A stretch of DNA of 57,253 nucleotides from Sulfurimonas sp. (GTDB lineage Bacteria > Campylobacterota > Campylobacteria > Campylobacterales > Sulfurimonadaceae): contig JAOTSA010000003.1 of the NCBI GenBank assembly GCA_030247515.1, positions 1-57,253 on the forward strand. Reading direction: 5' to 3'. Within the stretch, counting starts at the first letter, position 1. Every line of letters starts with the position of its first letter. Shown one piece after another: positions 16,832 to 25,530 of this stretch. The position numbers and the translations under genes are program-made. Below the pieces are notes generated by a model. It was not told the origin of the DNA. It ran no database searches and was given only the letters and a program-made list of their open reading frames with translations.

Positions 16832-19198
16832 TTACTGACAACCGACGCATTCCATACTTCTGTCTTCCACATCGCTTGCCATTTGCGGCGATTGTGAACG
16901 GAGGTAGTAGGTCGATTTGAGACCAAGTTTCCATGCGAGTGTATAAATCTCATTGAGATATTTACCGCTTGCTTTGTCTAGCGTGATAAAGATGTTGAGG
17001 CTTTGCCCTTGATCTATCCATTTTTGGCGAATCGCCGCCGCTTTTATGAGAACTGTTTGGTTCAAGTCATAAGCAGATGTGTAGTACGCCCAAGTCTCAG
17101 GAGAGAGTTCTGGAACAACCACGGGGATAAGCCCAGAGAGGTTCTCTTCAAACCACTTTCTCTTAAATACAGGTTCAATCGCTTGAGTAGTTCCCGTGAG
17201 GATAGAGATGGAACTTGTCGGTGCTATCGCCATAAGATAACCGTTTCTCATGCCCTGTTTTTTCACTTTTGCTCTTAGTGCTTCCCACTCATAGGCAGAA
17301 GCAAAAAGTCCGCCACGGTCGATGAGATTTTTAACCTCTGCATTGGCATAGTCCATAGGCATTATGCCTTTGCTCCACTTAGAGCCCTCAAACTCAGGAT
17401 AAAATCCTTTCTCAAGTGCTATGTCGGAAGATGAGGAGATAGCGTTAAAACTAACGGCTTCCATGATTTCATCTATCTTGTCAAAATGTTCTTGACTTCC
17501 CCAAGCGATGCTTTTTTGTGCCAGCATCTGCGCTTCGCCCATAACACCAAGACCGATTGCTCTTGTTTTCATGTTAGTGCGTTTTACTTTTTCTATCGGG
17601 TAAAAATTTAGGTCGATAACATTGTCCAAGGCACGGATGGCGATTGGGACGATTCTGTCGATATCCTCTTTTGTGTTGATGCGGGAGAGGTTGACTGAAG
17701 CGAGGTTACAAACAGCGGTGTCACCGTTTACTTTCTCTTTTTCAACCACATAAATCTCTCTGCCACCTAACGAATCCAAAGCCGTTACTTTTTTAGCAGG
17801 TTTTTCCAAGCCGCTATCTACTTTGATAATCTCATCCTCTTCATAACTAACACTCTCGCCGTTAGCAAAAATAAACTTGACTTTGTAGTGGTTAGGGTTT
17901 GTGTTTTGGAAGATTTCCGTACAAAGGTTAGAGCTTCTTATAACGCCTGTATGGTTGTTAGGGTTTGCACGGTTTGCATTGTCTTTAAAACATAAAAACG
18001 GACTGCCGCTCTCAAAGTATGATGTAAGTATCTTTTTCCAGAGATTTTTTGCTTTTAGTTTCTCTTTGATAATGCTTTCATTATTTTCAAGCTCTATGTA
18101 TCTTTTGTTGAACTCTTCGCCGTAAAGCGTTGTCAGCTCTTTTGCATCGTAAGGGTCAAAAAGCGTCCAGATACCATCCTCTTCAACTCTCTGCATAAAG
18201 AGGTCGTTTAGCCAAAGAGCTGGAAAGAGGTCATGCGCACGGCGGCGTTCTTCGCCTGAGTTTTTCTTCAAATCCAAAAAGTCGTTTATATCGATGTGCC
18301 ACGGCTCCATGTAAACAGCGATAGCACCTTTGCGTGTTCCAAGTTGGTCAACGGCAACTGCTATATCGTTAGTGATTTTTAGAAACGGGATAGTTCCGCC
18401 TGCTGCATTTTTGTGTCCGTCGATGTACGAACCCATGGAGCGAACATTTGTCCAATCCCAGCCTATGCCTCCGCCGAATTTTGAGAGCATCGCCATCTCT
18501 GCATAAGAGTCAAATATCCCCTCTATGTTGTCAGGGGTTGAACCTATGTAGCATGAGCTTAGTTGATGTCTTGTTGTTCTTGCATTGCTAAGAGTTGGAG
18601 TTGCTAACATAACTTCAAATGTTGAAATCATGTTATAAAACTTGATAGCCCACTCCTCTTTTTTCTCTTCTCTCTGTGCCAAGAACATGGCAATCGCCAT
18701 AAACATATGTTGTGGAAGTTCTATTGGATTGCCATTTCTATCTTTTATGAGGTATCTATCGTAAAGTGTTTTAACGCCAAGATAGTTAAAAAGCATATCT
18801 CGCTCTGGTTTTATATGCTTCTCAAGCTCATCGAGGTTATACATCTCTTTTAAGCCTAAAAGAAGTCTCCCCTCTTTTTCGCCTCTTTCAAAATAGCTCT
18901 TAAGAGATGAGTAGCCCGTAAAACCGTTTACTTCATGATAGAGGTTGAACAAAAAGAGTCGTGAAGCGACAAATGTCCAGTTTGGAGCATCTATGTCTAT
19001 CTTATCCACCGCTGTTTTGATGAGTGTCTGCTGAATCTCTCGTGAAGTAATACCATCACGAAAATGAATCTGCGCATCAACCTCAAGCTCACTTTGAGAG
19101 ACATTGCCCAAACCCTCAACTGCGGCAGATGTATATTTTTGAATTTTACTGATATCTAGCTTTTCGGTTCTGCCGTTTCTTTTTATAATTGTTATCAT
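16832..19198 (-). CDS. nrdA: Ribonucleoside-diphosphate reductase, class I alpha subunit
   Basis: Catalytic subunit making deoxyribonucleotides. The N-terminal ATP-cone (ITIIKRNGRTEKLDISKIQK) is followed by the catalytic barrel: SSCYIGSTPDN has the active-site Cys, NLCTEIF the N-x-C-x-E core, PTSSISILTGTTQAIEP and the paired tyrosines in KSTYYLRSQSPQ. The C-terminal ECVGCQ supplies the swinging-arm cysteine pair. At 788 residues it is of normal length. nrdB is not adjacent; it must lie outside the window. It is 67 bases downstream of purB. Confidence 0.95.
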   Translation of the reverse strand: MITIIKRNGRTEKLDISKIQKYTSAAVEGLGNVSQSELEVDAQIHFRDGITSREIQQTLIKTAVDKIDIDAPNWTFVASRLFLFNLYHEVNGFTGYSSLKSYFERGEKEGRLLLGLKEMYNLDELEKHIKPERDMLFNYLGVKTLYDRYLIKDRNGNPIELPQHMFMAIAMFLAQREEKKEEWAIKFYNMISTFEVMLATPTLSNARTTRHQLSSCYIGSTPDNIEGIFDSYAEMAMLSKFGGGIGWDWTNVRSMGSYIDGHKNAAGGTIPFLKITNDIAVAVDQLGTRKGAIAVYMEPWHIDINDFLDLKKNSGEERRRAHDLFPALWLNDLFMQRVEEDGIWTLFDPYDAKELTTLYGEEFNKRYIELENNESIIKEKLKAKNLWKKILTSYFESGSPFLCFKDNANRANPNNHTGVIRSSNLCTEIFQNTNPNHYKVKFIFANGESVSYEEDEIIKVDSGLEKPAKKVTALDSLGGREIYVVEKEKVNGDTAVCNLASVNLSRINTKEDIDRIVPIAIRALDNVIDLNFYPIEKVKRTNMKTRAIGLGVMGEAQMLAQKSIAWGSQEHFDKIDEIMEAVSFNAISSSSDIALEKGFYPEFEGSKWSKGIMPMDYANAEVKNLIDRGGLFASAYEWEALRAKVKKQGMRNGYLMAIAPTSSISILTGTTQAIEPVFKRKWFEENLSGLIPVVVPELSPETWAYYTSAYDLNQTVLIKAAAIRQKWIDQGQSLNIFITLDKASGKYLNEIYTLAWKLGLKSTYYLRSQSPQMASDVEDRSMECVGCQ

Positions 19199-19265
19199 AC
19201 TACTTCCTAAAAATCGGTTTTTTTACTATTTTTGCTAAAGAAATATTAGCACAATTATGTCATTT

Positions 19266-20594
19266 TTACTTGAAAACTCTTGCAAAAATTTTGTCCACAT
19301 TTTTAGTATAGTAATCATAATTGAAACATTCACGAATCGCTTCTTCGCTTAGACTTGCTCTTAACTCGTCATCTGCCAAAAGGTGGTTTAAGTATAAACT
19401 CTCGCCTTTTTCGTTTGTCGTCGGCTTGCCTTGTTGTATCTCTTCCCAAACTTTCATCGCATTTCTTTGAACTATTCGGTAAGCGTCTTCACGGCTCACA
19501 CCTTTGAGCGGAAGTTCCAAAAGAACTCTTTGAGAAAATACCAAGCCGCCCGTTAGGTTTAGATTTTTCATCATGTTTTCAGGATAGACCGTTAGATTTG
19601 CTATAACGCTATTCATACGGTGAAGCATAAAATCGCTTGTTATAAAACTATCTGGAAGCCAAAATCTCTCCGTTGAAGAGTGGCTGATATCTCTCTCGTG
19701 CCAGAGTGCGACATTTTCCATAGCAGGTATCGCATAGGCTCTTATCATTCTTGCCAAACCTGTTATGTTTTCAGTTAGTATAGGGTTGCGTTTATGCGGC
19801 ATTGCCGATGAGCCTTTTTGCCCTTTTGCAAAATACTCTTCGCACTCATAAACTTCGGTTCTTTGCCAATGGCGGATTTGAACAGCGAACTTCTCTATGG
19901 AGCTAGCCAAGAGTGCTAATGCAGTCGCAAGTCTTGCGTATCTGTCTCTCTGGATAACTTGATTAGATGCGGGTGCAGGTCTTAGACCGAGTTCTTTACA
20001 GGTATATTCTTCAAGCTCAAGCGGAGCGTGAGCGAAATTGCCCATCGCTCCACTTACTTGACCAACACAGATAACATTAAATGTCTGTTCTAAGTTCTCC
20101 AAATGTCTAGCCATCTCATCGTACCAAACAGCTAACACAAGACCAAATGTTATAGGCTCGCCATGGATACCGTGGCTTCTTCCCACCATCAAAGTCATCT
20201 TATGCTCAAACGCTCTTTTTTTGATGGACTCCATAACCATTTTCACATCTTTGATGATAAGTTCAAGTGAGCTTTTCATCTGAAGTGCCACAGCGGTGTC
20301 CACCGTGTCTGAACTTGTCATACCATAGTGAAACCATCTACTCTCTTCACCTAGCGTTTCAGAGACGCTTGTAGTAAATGCTATAAGGTCGTGACGAGTG
20401 ACAGCTTCTATCTCGTCTATCCTTTTTATGTCAAAACCTGCATTTTCAACTATCTTCTTAGCATCTTCATCAGGTATAAGCCCCAGTTTGTTCCAAGCTT
20501 TTACAACCGCTTTTTCTACATCAAGCCAAGCTTGATATTTTGCCTGCATCGTCCATTTTGAACTCATCTCTTCTCTTGCGTATCTCTCTACCAT
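19266..20594 (-). CDS. purB: Adenylosuccinate lyase
   Basis: Catalyses two steps of purine synthesis: SAICAR to AICAR and adenylosuccinate to AMP. The 442-residue protein shows the fumarase/aspartase superfamily signature GSSAMPHKRNP, plus TSSDTVDTAVALQ and GRSHGIHGEPITFG, typical of PurB. The start at 20594 gives MVERYAREEM, a standard PurB N-terminus. It is divergent from the pseudouridine synthase gene. Confidence 0.95.
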   Translation of the reverse strand: MVERYAREEMSSKWTMQAKYQAWLDVEKAVVKAWNKLGLIPDEDAKKIVENAGFDIKRIDEIEAVTRHDLIAFTTSVSETLGEESRWFHYGMTSSDTVDTAVALQMKSSLELIIKDVKMVMESIKKRAFEHKMTLMVGRSHGIHGEPITFGLVLAVWYDEMARHLENLEQTFNVICVGQVSGAMGNFAHAPLELEEYTCKELGLRPAPASNQVIQRDRYARLATALALLASSIEKFAVQIRHWQRTEVYECEEYFAKGQKGSSAMPHKRNPILTENITGLARMIRAYAIPAMENVALWHERDISHSSTERFWLPDSFITSDFMLHRMNSVIANLTVYPENMMKNLNLTGGLVFSQRVLLELPLKGVSREDAYRIVQRNAMKVWEEIQQGKPTTNEKGESLYLNHLLADDELRASLSEEAIRECFNYDYYTKNVDKIFARVFK

Positions 20595-20675
20595 TTCTTC
20601 AACCTGATTATTGTAAAATTTGTATTACTAAAGTTTTAGATTTTACATAAAAAACCATAACAGAAGGATTAAAAA

Positions 20676-21590
20676 TTGCCCTTTGTCATTAAAAAAATGT
20701 TTGCCAAAGAGAGGGAGAGTGCTTTTCTTTTTTTAAAGAGAGAGTTGGGATACTCTCAGCGAGATATTCAAAGATATATAGCCGTAGGAAGAGTTCTTGT
20801 AAATGGCGTTCCTATCACAAAGCCGTCGGACTTTCTTGAGGGCGAGGTAGAGTTTATCTGTTTTGAACCGATTTCAAAAGGTTTAGCTCCACATGTTATA
20901 GATGAGAGATTTGTAGTTTTTGACAAACCAAGCGGTATGCTTATCCATCCTCAAAACAGACATACAGAATACTCTCTCATAGATGAGCTAAAAGCTCAAT
21001 TTGGAATGGACGCAAATATCGCTCATAGAATAGACCAAGAGACAAGCGGTCTGGTTTTGTGCGCAAAAGACAAAAAGAGTGAAGTTGATATTAAGATGAT
21101 GTTTCAAGAGCGAGATATGAAAAAAAAGTATCTTGCGATGGTTCATGGAGAGTTAAAAGAGGAACTACGCATTGATGCTCCGCTACTTCGTTACGACGAT
21201 GAAAAGAGCGCACTTGTCAGAATGGTGGTAAAAGTGGATGCAAGCGGCAAAGAGTCTTTGACATTTGTAAAACCGCTAAAATATTTTCCTCATCTAAACA
21301 CGACACTCGTGGAGTGTTCTCCGCACACAGGAAGACAACATCAGATACGAGTACACATGTTTCACATGAAACATCCGATTGTCGGTGACCCAGTTTATGG
21401 GCAGGAGGAGAAGCAGATTGTGAGATATCTTGATAGAGAACTGACAAGAGATGAGAGAGTAAAACTAAGCGGTGCTAGAAGATTGTTGTTGCACGCAAAT
21501 GAGTTGGAGTTTGAGCTTTATGGCAAAAAGTACAATGTGAAAAGCAGTGTCGATTTTGAACAGATTTGTTTTGAAAGTATGAAAGTTTAG
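20676..21590 (+). CDS. RluA-family pseudouridine synthase
   Basis: Modifies uridines in rRNA or tRNA. An N-terminal S4-like RNA-binding segment (about residues 17-60, YSQRDIQRYIAVGRVLVNG) precedes the catalytic domain with the Asp motif AHRIDQETSGLVLCAKD. The C-terminal motif HTGRQHQIRVHM is also present. Which RluA/C/D position it modifies cannot be read from sequence. The start is TTG at 20676 after AGAAGGATT. Codons for HMFHMKHP create a parS-like palindrome inside the gene. Confidence 0.9.
   Translation: MPFVIKKMFAKERESAFLFLKRELGYSQRDIQRYIAVGRVLVNGVPITKPSDFLEGEVEFICFEPISKGLAPHVIDERFVVFDKPSGMLIHPQNRHTEYSLIDELKAQFGMDANIAHRIDQETSGLVLCAKDKKSEVDIKMMFQERDMKKKYLAMVHGELKEELRIDAPLLRYDDEKSALVRMVVKVDASGKESLTFVKPLKYFPHLNTTLVECSPHTGRQHQIRVHMFHMKHPIVGDPVYGQEEKQIVRYLDRELTRDERVKLSGARRLLLHANELEFELYGKKYNVKSSVDFEQICFESMKV
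21357..21374. promoter_or_regulatory. parS-like ParB-binding site candidate 1 (intragenic)
   Basis: ATGTTTCACATGAAACAT, identical over 18 bases to the site at 24614. The usual bacterial parS is TGTTTCACGTGAAACA, so this differs by one central base. It lies in the coding region of the RluA-type gene, where parS sites often occur. The central CA breaks exact symmetry. Binding is inference. Confidence 0.4.
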
Positions 21591-21881
21591 ATTTATTTAT
21601 GATGTATGTGAATAGCTTTTTATGTTTTTAAAATATTTTTTAATTATTTCCATAGCATCAATGCAAAAAGCCCTTTCATGTCCCTAAAATAGGCATTTCT
21701 CTCTTTATATAAAAAGATACGGTTCAGGATATTTTTATATAAATATTTTCTTAAATTTGAAAGAAATATTGAAATTTATATTCATAAAATCTACTTTCGT
21801 TCACATATTAGAACAATGTGTGAATTGTACACACTTGGAAGAAAAAAGAGATATTTCTTATAAAATAAATTCTTTTTAATT
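21591..21881. other. AT-rich intergenic stretch with no gene
   Basis: Very AT-rich sequence after the pseudouridine synthase gene. I see no ORF with a ribosome site, no tRNA and no clear terminator. An imperfect palindrome GTGTGAATTGTACACAC (21817-21833) might be an operator, but nothing else supports it. The repeat copy 3 begins at its right end. Confidence 0.4.
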
Positions 21882-22016
21882 GATGTTATGCACTAAAACG
21901 AACACGTCCGTTTTAGTGGCAAGGACTAAAGTCCTTTGCAATCCCCTAAAGCTACGAAAAACATGTTTTTCGAGATTTATGGAGTTTTTTAGTAGAAGTT
22001 TTTACAACGTTATTAG
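21882..22016 (+). repeat. Structured intergenic repeat, copy 3
   Basis: Starts GATGTTATGCACTAAAACG, then stem 1 (CACTAAAACG/CGTTTTAGTG), GTGGCA, stem 2 AAGGACTAAAGTCCTT, the linker ATCCCCTAAAGCTA, and stem 3 CGAAAAACATGTTTTTCG, ending GAGA at about 21974. Beyond this, TTTTTACAACGTTATTAG can be aligned with the right end of copy 1 after small deletions, so the element probably once reached 22016. The left flank TTTTTAA also resembles that of copy 1. Confidence 0.75.
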
Positions 22017-22069
22017 TTTTAGTAGGATAAAATCACACTCATAGACGACCTCCCTGGTGTGTTGGTCGT

Positions 22070-22174
22070 TTACTCTTTTTTATCATCTTTCGTAGCAGCT
22101 TTTATAAAACCTATTACTCCTACTCCAAAGACAATTACCAAAAATACAATCTGAAATATCTCTACATAGTTCAT
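22070..22174 (-). CDS. 34-aa single-helix membrane protein coupled to rlmN
   Basis: Small ORF whose ATG overlaps the rlmN stop as ATGA (22171-22174), so it should be translated by coupling. The product begins MNYVEIFQIVFLVIVFGVG and ends KAATKDDKKE: one transmembrane helix and a short charged cytoplasmic tail. I do not recognise a family. A stem ACGACC/GGTCGT (22045-22069) lies just after its stop and may be a weak terminator. Confidence 0.65.
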   Translation of the reverse strand: MNYVEIFQIVFLVIVFGVGVIGFIKAATKDDKKE

Positions 22175-23241
22175 TTGAGTTCACTCGCAGTTTTTTCTTT
22201 TAGCTGACCGCACGCCGCACTTATATCTATGCCTTTAGAATCACGGATAGTGCATAAAAGCCCATGGTTTATAAGATACTCTTGAAAAGCGACCATATCT
22301 TTCTTTTCTGGTCTCTCATAAGGGGTGTCTGGATATGGGTTAAAGTAGATGAGATTTACTTTTGCTTTGATGCCTGAGAGAAGTTTTACAAGCTTTTTCG
22401 CAGAGCCTAAATCATCATTTTTGTTTTTGATGACTAGATATTCAAACATCACTCTTTTTCTCGTGTCAATCGGGAAGCGTTTTACAGCGTCTATAATGGA
22501 TGCTATGTTGTGTGCTTTGTTCATGGGGATAAGTTCGGTTCTTAGCGCATCATCAACGGCATGAAGAGATATGGCGATATGAACGCCCAAATCCATCTCT
22601 CCAAGCCTGTCTATCTTTGTGCTTAGACCGCTTGTAGATACTGTTTGTCTTTTGCCAGAAATCGCCAAGCCCTCTTCTTCTTGAAATACCTCTATGGCTT
22701 TTGCAAGATTTGCGAGATTGTCAAGCGGTTCGCCCATGCCCATATAGACTATGTTTATCATCCTGTTATGTTTGTGGTTATTGTCTCGTTTGAGTGCAAC
22801 AACTTGAGCAACAATCTCCGCCGCACTCAAATCCCTCGTAAAACCGCCTTTTGCAGTAAGACAAAACGCACACCCTACTTTGCATCCGACTTGCGTTGAG
22901 ACGCAGATGGTGTATTTTGCTTCTTGAGTGACATTTCCCTCTTCGTCTGTTATCTCTTCTTTCATCTTCAGCCAGACAGTCTCTATGGTTTTGCCGTCTT
23001 GAAGTTCAAAAAGATACTTTATGGTTCCATCAGACGCAATCTCTTTTTTTACGATTTTCAGAGGGTCTATAACAAACCTCTCGCTTAGTTCATCACGCAA
23101 TGTTTTTGGCAGATTTTTCATCTCATCGTATGATGTTACATAGTTATGATAGAGCCAACCGTAAATCTGTTTTGCTCGAAATGAGGGTTTTACCTCTGTT
23201 AGTAACTCTTTGAGGGTAAATTGATAAAGGGATGGTTTCAT
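22171..23241 (-). CDS. rlmN: Dual-specificity 23S rRNA/tRNA m2A methyltransferase RlmN
   Basis: Radical SAM enzyme that makes 2-methyladenosine in 23S rRNA A2503 and tRNA A37. The cluster motif CKVGCAFC gives C120, C124 and C127. A C-terminal cysteine in SAACGQLK is the methyl-carrying or resolving residue. VYMGMGEPLDN and the N-terminal FRAKQIYGWLY are typical. The 356-residue length is normal. It overlaps the upstream nucleosidase-like gene by four bases. Confidence 0.95.
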   Translation of the reverse strand: MKPSLYQFTLKELLTEVKPSFRAKQIYGWLYHNYVTSYDEMKNLPKTLRDELSERFVIDPLKIVKKEIASDGTIKYLFELQDGKTIETVWLKMKEEITDEEGNVTQEAKYTICVSTQVGCKVGCAFCLTAKGGFTRDLSAAEIVAQVVALKRDNNHKHNRMINIVYMGMGEPLDNLANLAKAIEVFQEEEGLAISGKRQTVSTSGLSTKIDRLGEMDLGVHIAISLHAVDDALRTELIPMNKAHNIASIIDAVKRFPIDTRKRVMFEYLVIKNKNDDLGSAKKLVKLLSGIKAKVNLIYFNPYPDTPYERPEKKDMVAFQEYLINHGLLCTIRDSKGIDISAACGQLKEKTASELK

Positions 23242-23780
23242 TTGTTTGTTAGCTCTTTTATTCGTTTTTTTACATGTTCGCTCAAGGCTTTTTTTGCCTT
23301 ATCATGGTTTTTCACAAAATCTGCATGCGCATTTTTGTTAGTGTAGTTTGTTATGCAAAATACTCCGCCAGCAGGTATGTCAAACTCCTGTGCCACTTTT
23401 AAAACAGCGAAAAATTCCATATTTTCGATGCCAATCCCTAACTGTAAAAACTTTTTTGTTAGCTCCTCGTTAGTAGAGATATAGTTGGAAGAGTTGACGA
23501 TAACATCTTTTTTGTTAGTGGTGTTAGTTGAGATAACATTGTCTAGTGGCGTATAAGCGTCGCCTGACAAAAAGCCAAGTTCGATGTTTGAAGCAGTTTT
23601 TGATTCGACTATGTCAAAGATACCAAGCTCCCCATAGCTCCCAGCACTCCCCACAAAAAGCAAAAATTCTGGTTTGTCAAAAAGACAAGCTCTTGTGAGA
23701 TTTATGGTTGTCTCTATCAGCCCTACTCCCATCGGAGTGGCAAAACCAAAAGTTTCGTTGTTTCCAGCGCAGATAATCAT
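23238..23780 (-). CDS. PNP/UDP phosphorylase-superfamily protein (nucleosidase-like)
   Basis: A 180-residue protein of the nucleoside phosphorylase superfamily. [19 protein letters not shown] is the conserved phosphate/ribose-binding strand-loop, and [19 protein letters not shown] holds the Glu-Met-Glu-like ribose contact. At 180 residues it is much shorter than MTA/SAH nucleosidase (about 230), having lost N-terminal strands. Substrate cannot be told. It is coupled to both neighbours by four-base overlaps (hisF upstream, rlmN downstream). Confidence 0.75.
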   Translation of the reverse strand: MIICAGNNETFGFATPMGVGLIETTINLTRACLFDKPEFLLFVGSAGSYGELGIFDIVESKTASNIELGFLSGDAYTPLDNVISTNTTNKKDVIVNSSNYISTNEELTKKFLQLGIGIENMEFFAVLKVAQEFDIPAGGVFCITNYTNKNAHADFVKNHDKAKKALSEHVKKRIKELTNK

Positions 23781-24538
23781 AAACGAACCGCTATATTGTT
23801 TGCATAGAGATAGCGTTTAAGATCCATGATATCTATCTCTTTATAGTGAAAGATACTTGCCGCAAGAGCAGCATCTGCACCATGTTCAAATGCTTCTTTT
23901 ATATGCTCCATCGTCCCTGCTCCGCCGCTTGCTATGACGGGAACATTGACTGCACGGCTGATAAGTTCTGTGATGGTTAGCTCAAATCCAGCTTTTGTAC
24001 CGTCTGCATCCATGGAGGTCAAAAGTATCTCGCCGCTTCCTCTATCGACTGCCTCTTTTGCCCACTCTACTGCATCAAGCCCTGTGTCAACTCTTCCACC
24101 GTTAAGATAAACGTGGTATCTATCTCCCGTTTTTTTAACATCAATCGCTGTGACAATGCACTGTGAGCCAAATCTTTTCGCACCTTCATCTATAAGTTCA
24201 GGTCTTTTGATGGCAGCGGAATTTACGCTCACTTTGTCGCATCCGACATTTAAGAGTTTGTAAATATCTTCAAGTTTTCGTATGCCGCCGCCAACTGTTA
24301 GAGGTATAAAAACCTCCTTTGCGACTTGCGCAACGATGTCAACGATGGTGTCACGGTTATCACTTGATGCAGTGATATCGAGAAATGTAATCTCATCCGC
24401 ACCCTCTTGGTTGTATCTTTTTGCAACTTCTACTGGGTCGCCTGCATCTTTGAGTCCGACAAAATTTACACCCTTAACAACACGCCCATCTTTAACATCA
24501 AGACATGGGATAATTCTTTTTGCAAAGTAGTTATTCAA
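23777..24538 (-). CDS. hisF: Imidazole glycerol phosphate synthase subunit HisF
   Basis: Cyclase subunit that, with HisH, turns PRFAR plus ammonia into IGP and AICAR in histidine synthesis. A (beta/alpha)8 barrel of 253 residues opens with [19 protein letters not shown] (catalytic Asp near residue 12). The second catalytic Asp is in [10 protein letters not shown]. First gene of a four-gene coupled unit (hisF, nucleosidase-like, rlmN, 34-aa). It diverges from rsmA. Confidence 0.96.
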   Translation of the reverse strand: MNNYFAKRIIPCLDVKDGRVVKGVNFVGLKDAGDPVEVAKRYNQEGADEITFLDITASSDNRDTIVDIVAQVAKEVFIPLTVGGGIRKLEDIYKLLNVGCDKVSVNSAAIKRPELIDEGAKRFGSQCIVTAIDVKKTGDRYHVYLNGGRVDTGLDAVEWAKEAVDRGSGEILLTSMDADGTKAGFELTITELISRAVNVPVIASGGAGTMEHIKEAFEHGADAALAASIFHYKEIDIMDLKRYLYANNIAVRL

Positions 24539-24613
24539 AATAAAAGCCTCTGATAGTATTGTAAAATTATACTTATTTATGGCTTATAGTTGTATTTGAC
24601 AGTGGTTTGCAAA

Positions 24614-24631
24614 ATGTTTCACATGAAACAT
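24614..24631. promoter_or_regulatory. parS-like ParB-binding site candidate 2 (intergenic)
   Basis: Second identical copy of ATGTTTCACATGAAACAT, here extended to 20 bases with flanking A and T (24613-24632). It is in the divergent hisF/rsmA region, where no coding constraint explains it. It is one base from the parS consensus TGTTTCACGTGAAACA. As an alternative it could be a repressor operator for the divergent promoters. Confidence 0.45.
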
Positions 24632-24707
24632 TGCGTGCTAAATCGCTACATTTGTGACATAAAAATAACTTTTTTTATAGATATTAACTAAGTATAAGTA
24701 AAGTTTG

Positions 24708-24713
24708 TATAAA
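24708..24713 (+). promoter_or_regulatory. Probable -10 box of rsmA with almost no leader
   Basis: TGTATAAA (box TATAAA at 24708-24713) lies only ten bases before the rsmA ATG at 24724. If used, transcription would start about 24719-24721, giving a leader of a few bases at most. No good ribosome site lies between. Confidence 0.4.
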
Positions 24714-24723
24714 ATGGGCGTTC

Positions 24724-25530
24724 ATGGAAAAAATTGTAGCTAAAAAGAAATTTGGTCAGAATTTCTTAAAAGACAGAACTGTTTTACAAAAAATCGTCGA
24801 AGCGATGCCCAACAACGACCATAAAGTCGTAGAGATTGGACCTGGCTTAGGTGATTTAACTAAATATTTAGTAGATGTCAAAAGTGTAGAAGCTTTTGAG
24901 GTCGATACCGATTTGTGTAAACTGTTACAAAATAAGTTTGAAAAAGAGATCGCAACCAACCAGCTCCGTATAAATTGCGGAGATGTTTTAACTGCTTGGA
25001 AGAGTGAACTTATAGAAGAGTCGTATGATTTGGTGGCAAACTTGCCATACTATATAGCGACAAATATCATTCTAAAAGCCCTCGCAGATCCAAAATGCAA
25101 AAATATACTTGTAATGGTGCAACTTGAAGTTGCAGAGAAGTTTTGTGCTAATGAAGGCGATAAAGTGTTTGGGTCTTTGAGTATCATAACTCAAAGTGTG
25201 GGAGAAGCACATATAGTAGTGCATGTTCCGCCAACAGCGTTTGAACCGCAGCCAAAGATAGACTCTGCAGTTTTTTTGATACAAAAAAAGCGTGATAGAT
25301 GTGATGAAGATTTTGAGGATATGCTGAGAGTTGCATTTACGCAGCCTCGAAAAACTCTTATGAAAAATCTATCGGCGGTGTATGAAAAAAACTTGCTTCA
25401 AGAAGCTTTTGAAAAGCTCTCGCTAACACAAACCATTCGCCCTCATCAAGTTTCTACACTAGACTATCACCAACTCTATAAACTAACAAGGAGTTTGGAT
25501 GGAACAACAAGAGAGTCAGGAAAGCGTTAA
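24724..25530 (+). CDS. rsmA: 16S rRNA dimethyladenosine transferase
   Basis: KsgA/RsmA dimethylates A1518 and A1519 near the 3' end of 16S rRNA during 30S maturation. The 268-residue protein begins KKKFGQNFLKD and contains VEIGPGLGDLTKYL (SAM-binding), the NLPYYIAT catalytic motif and FTQPRKTLMKNL. The ATG at 24724 has no strong ribosome site. The 3' end overlaps the RNase J gene by 32 bases, a conserved-looking pairing of two rRNA/RNA-processing genes. Confidence 0.95.
   Translation: MEKIVAKKKFGQNFLKDRTVLQKIVEAMPNNDHKVVEIGPGLGDLTKYLVDVKSVEAFEVDTDLCKLLQNKFEKEIATNQLRINCGDVLTAWKSELIEESYDLVANLPYYIATNIILKALADPKCKNILVMVQLEVAEKFCANEGDKVFGSLSIITQSVGEAHIVVHVPPTAFEPQPKIDSAVFLIQKKRDRCDEDFEDMLRVAFTQPRKTLMKNLSAVYEKNLLQEAFEKLSLTQTIRPHQVSTLDYHQLYKLTRSLDGTTRESGKR

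Noticed and set aside
21817-21833. Imperfect palindrome GTGTGAATTGTACACAC, with partly similar TTGTACACATTTGAAGA near 40298
   Set aside because: Similarity is short, in AT-rich DNA, and the two sites have no common gene context. Too weak for an operator claim.
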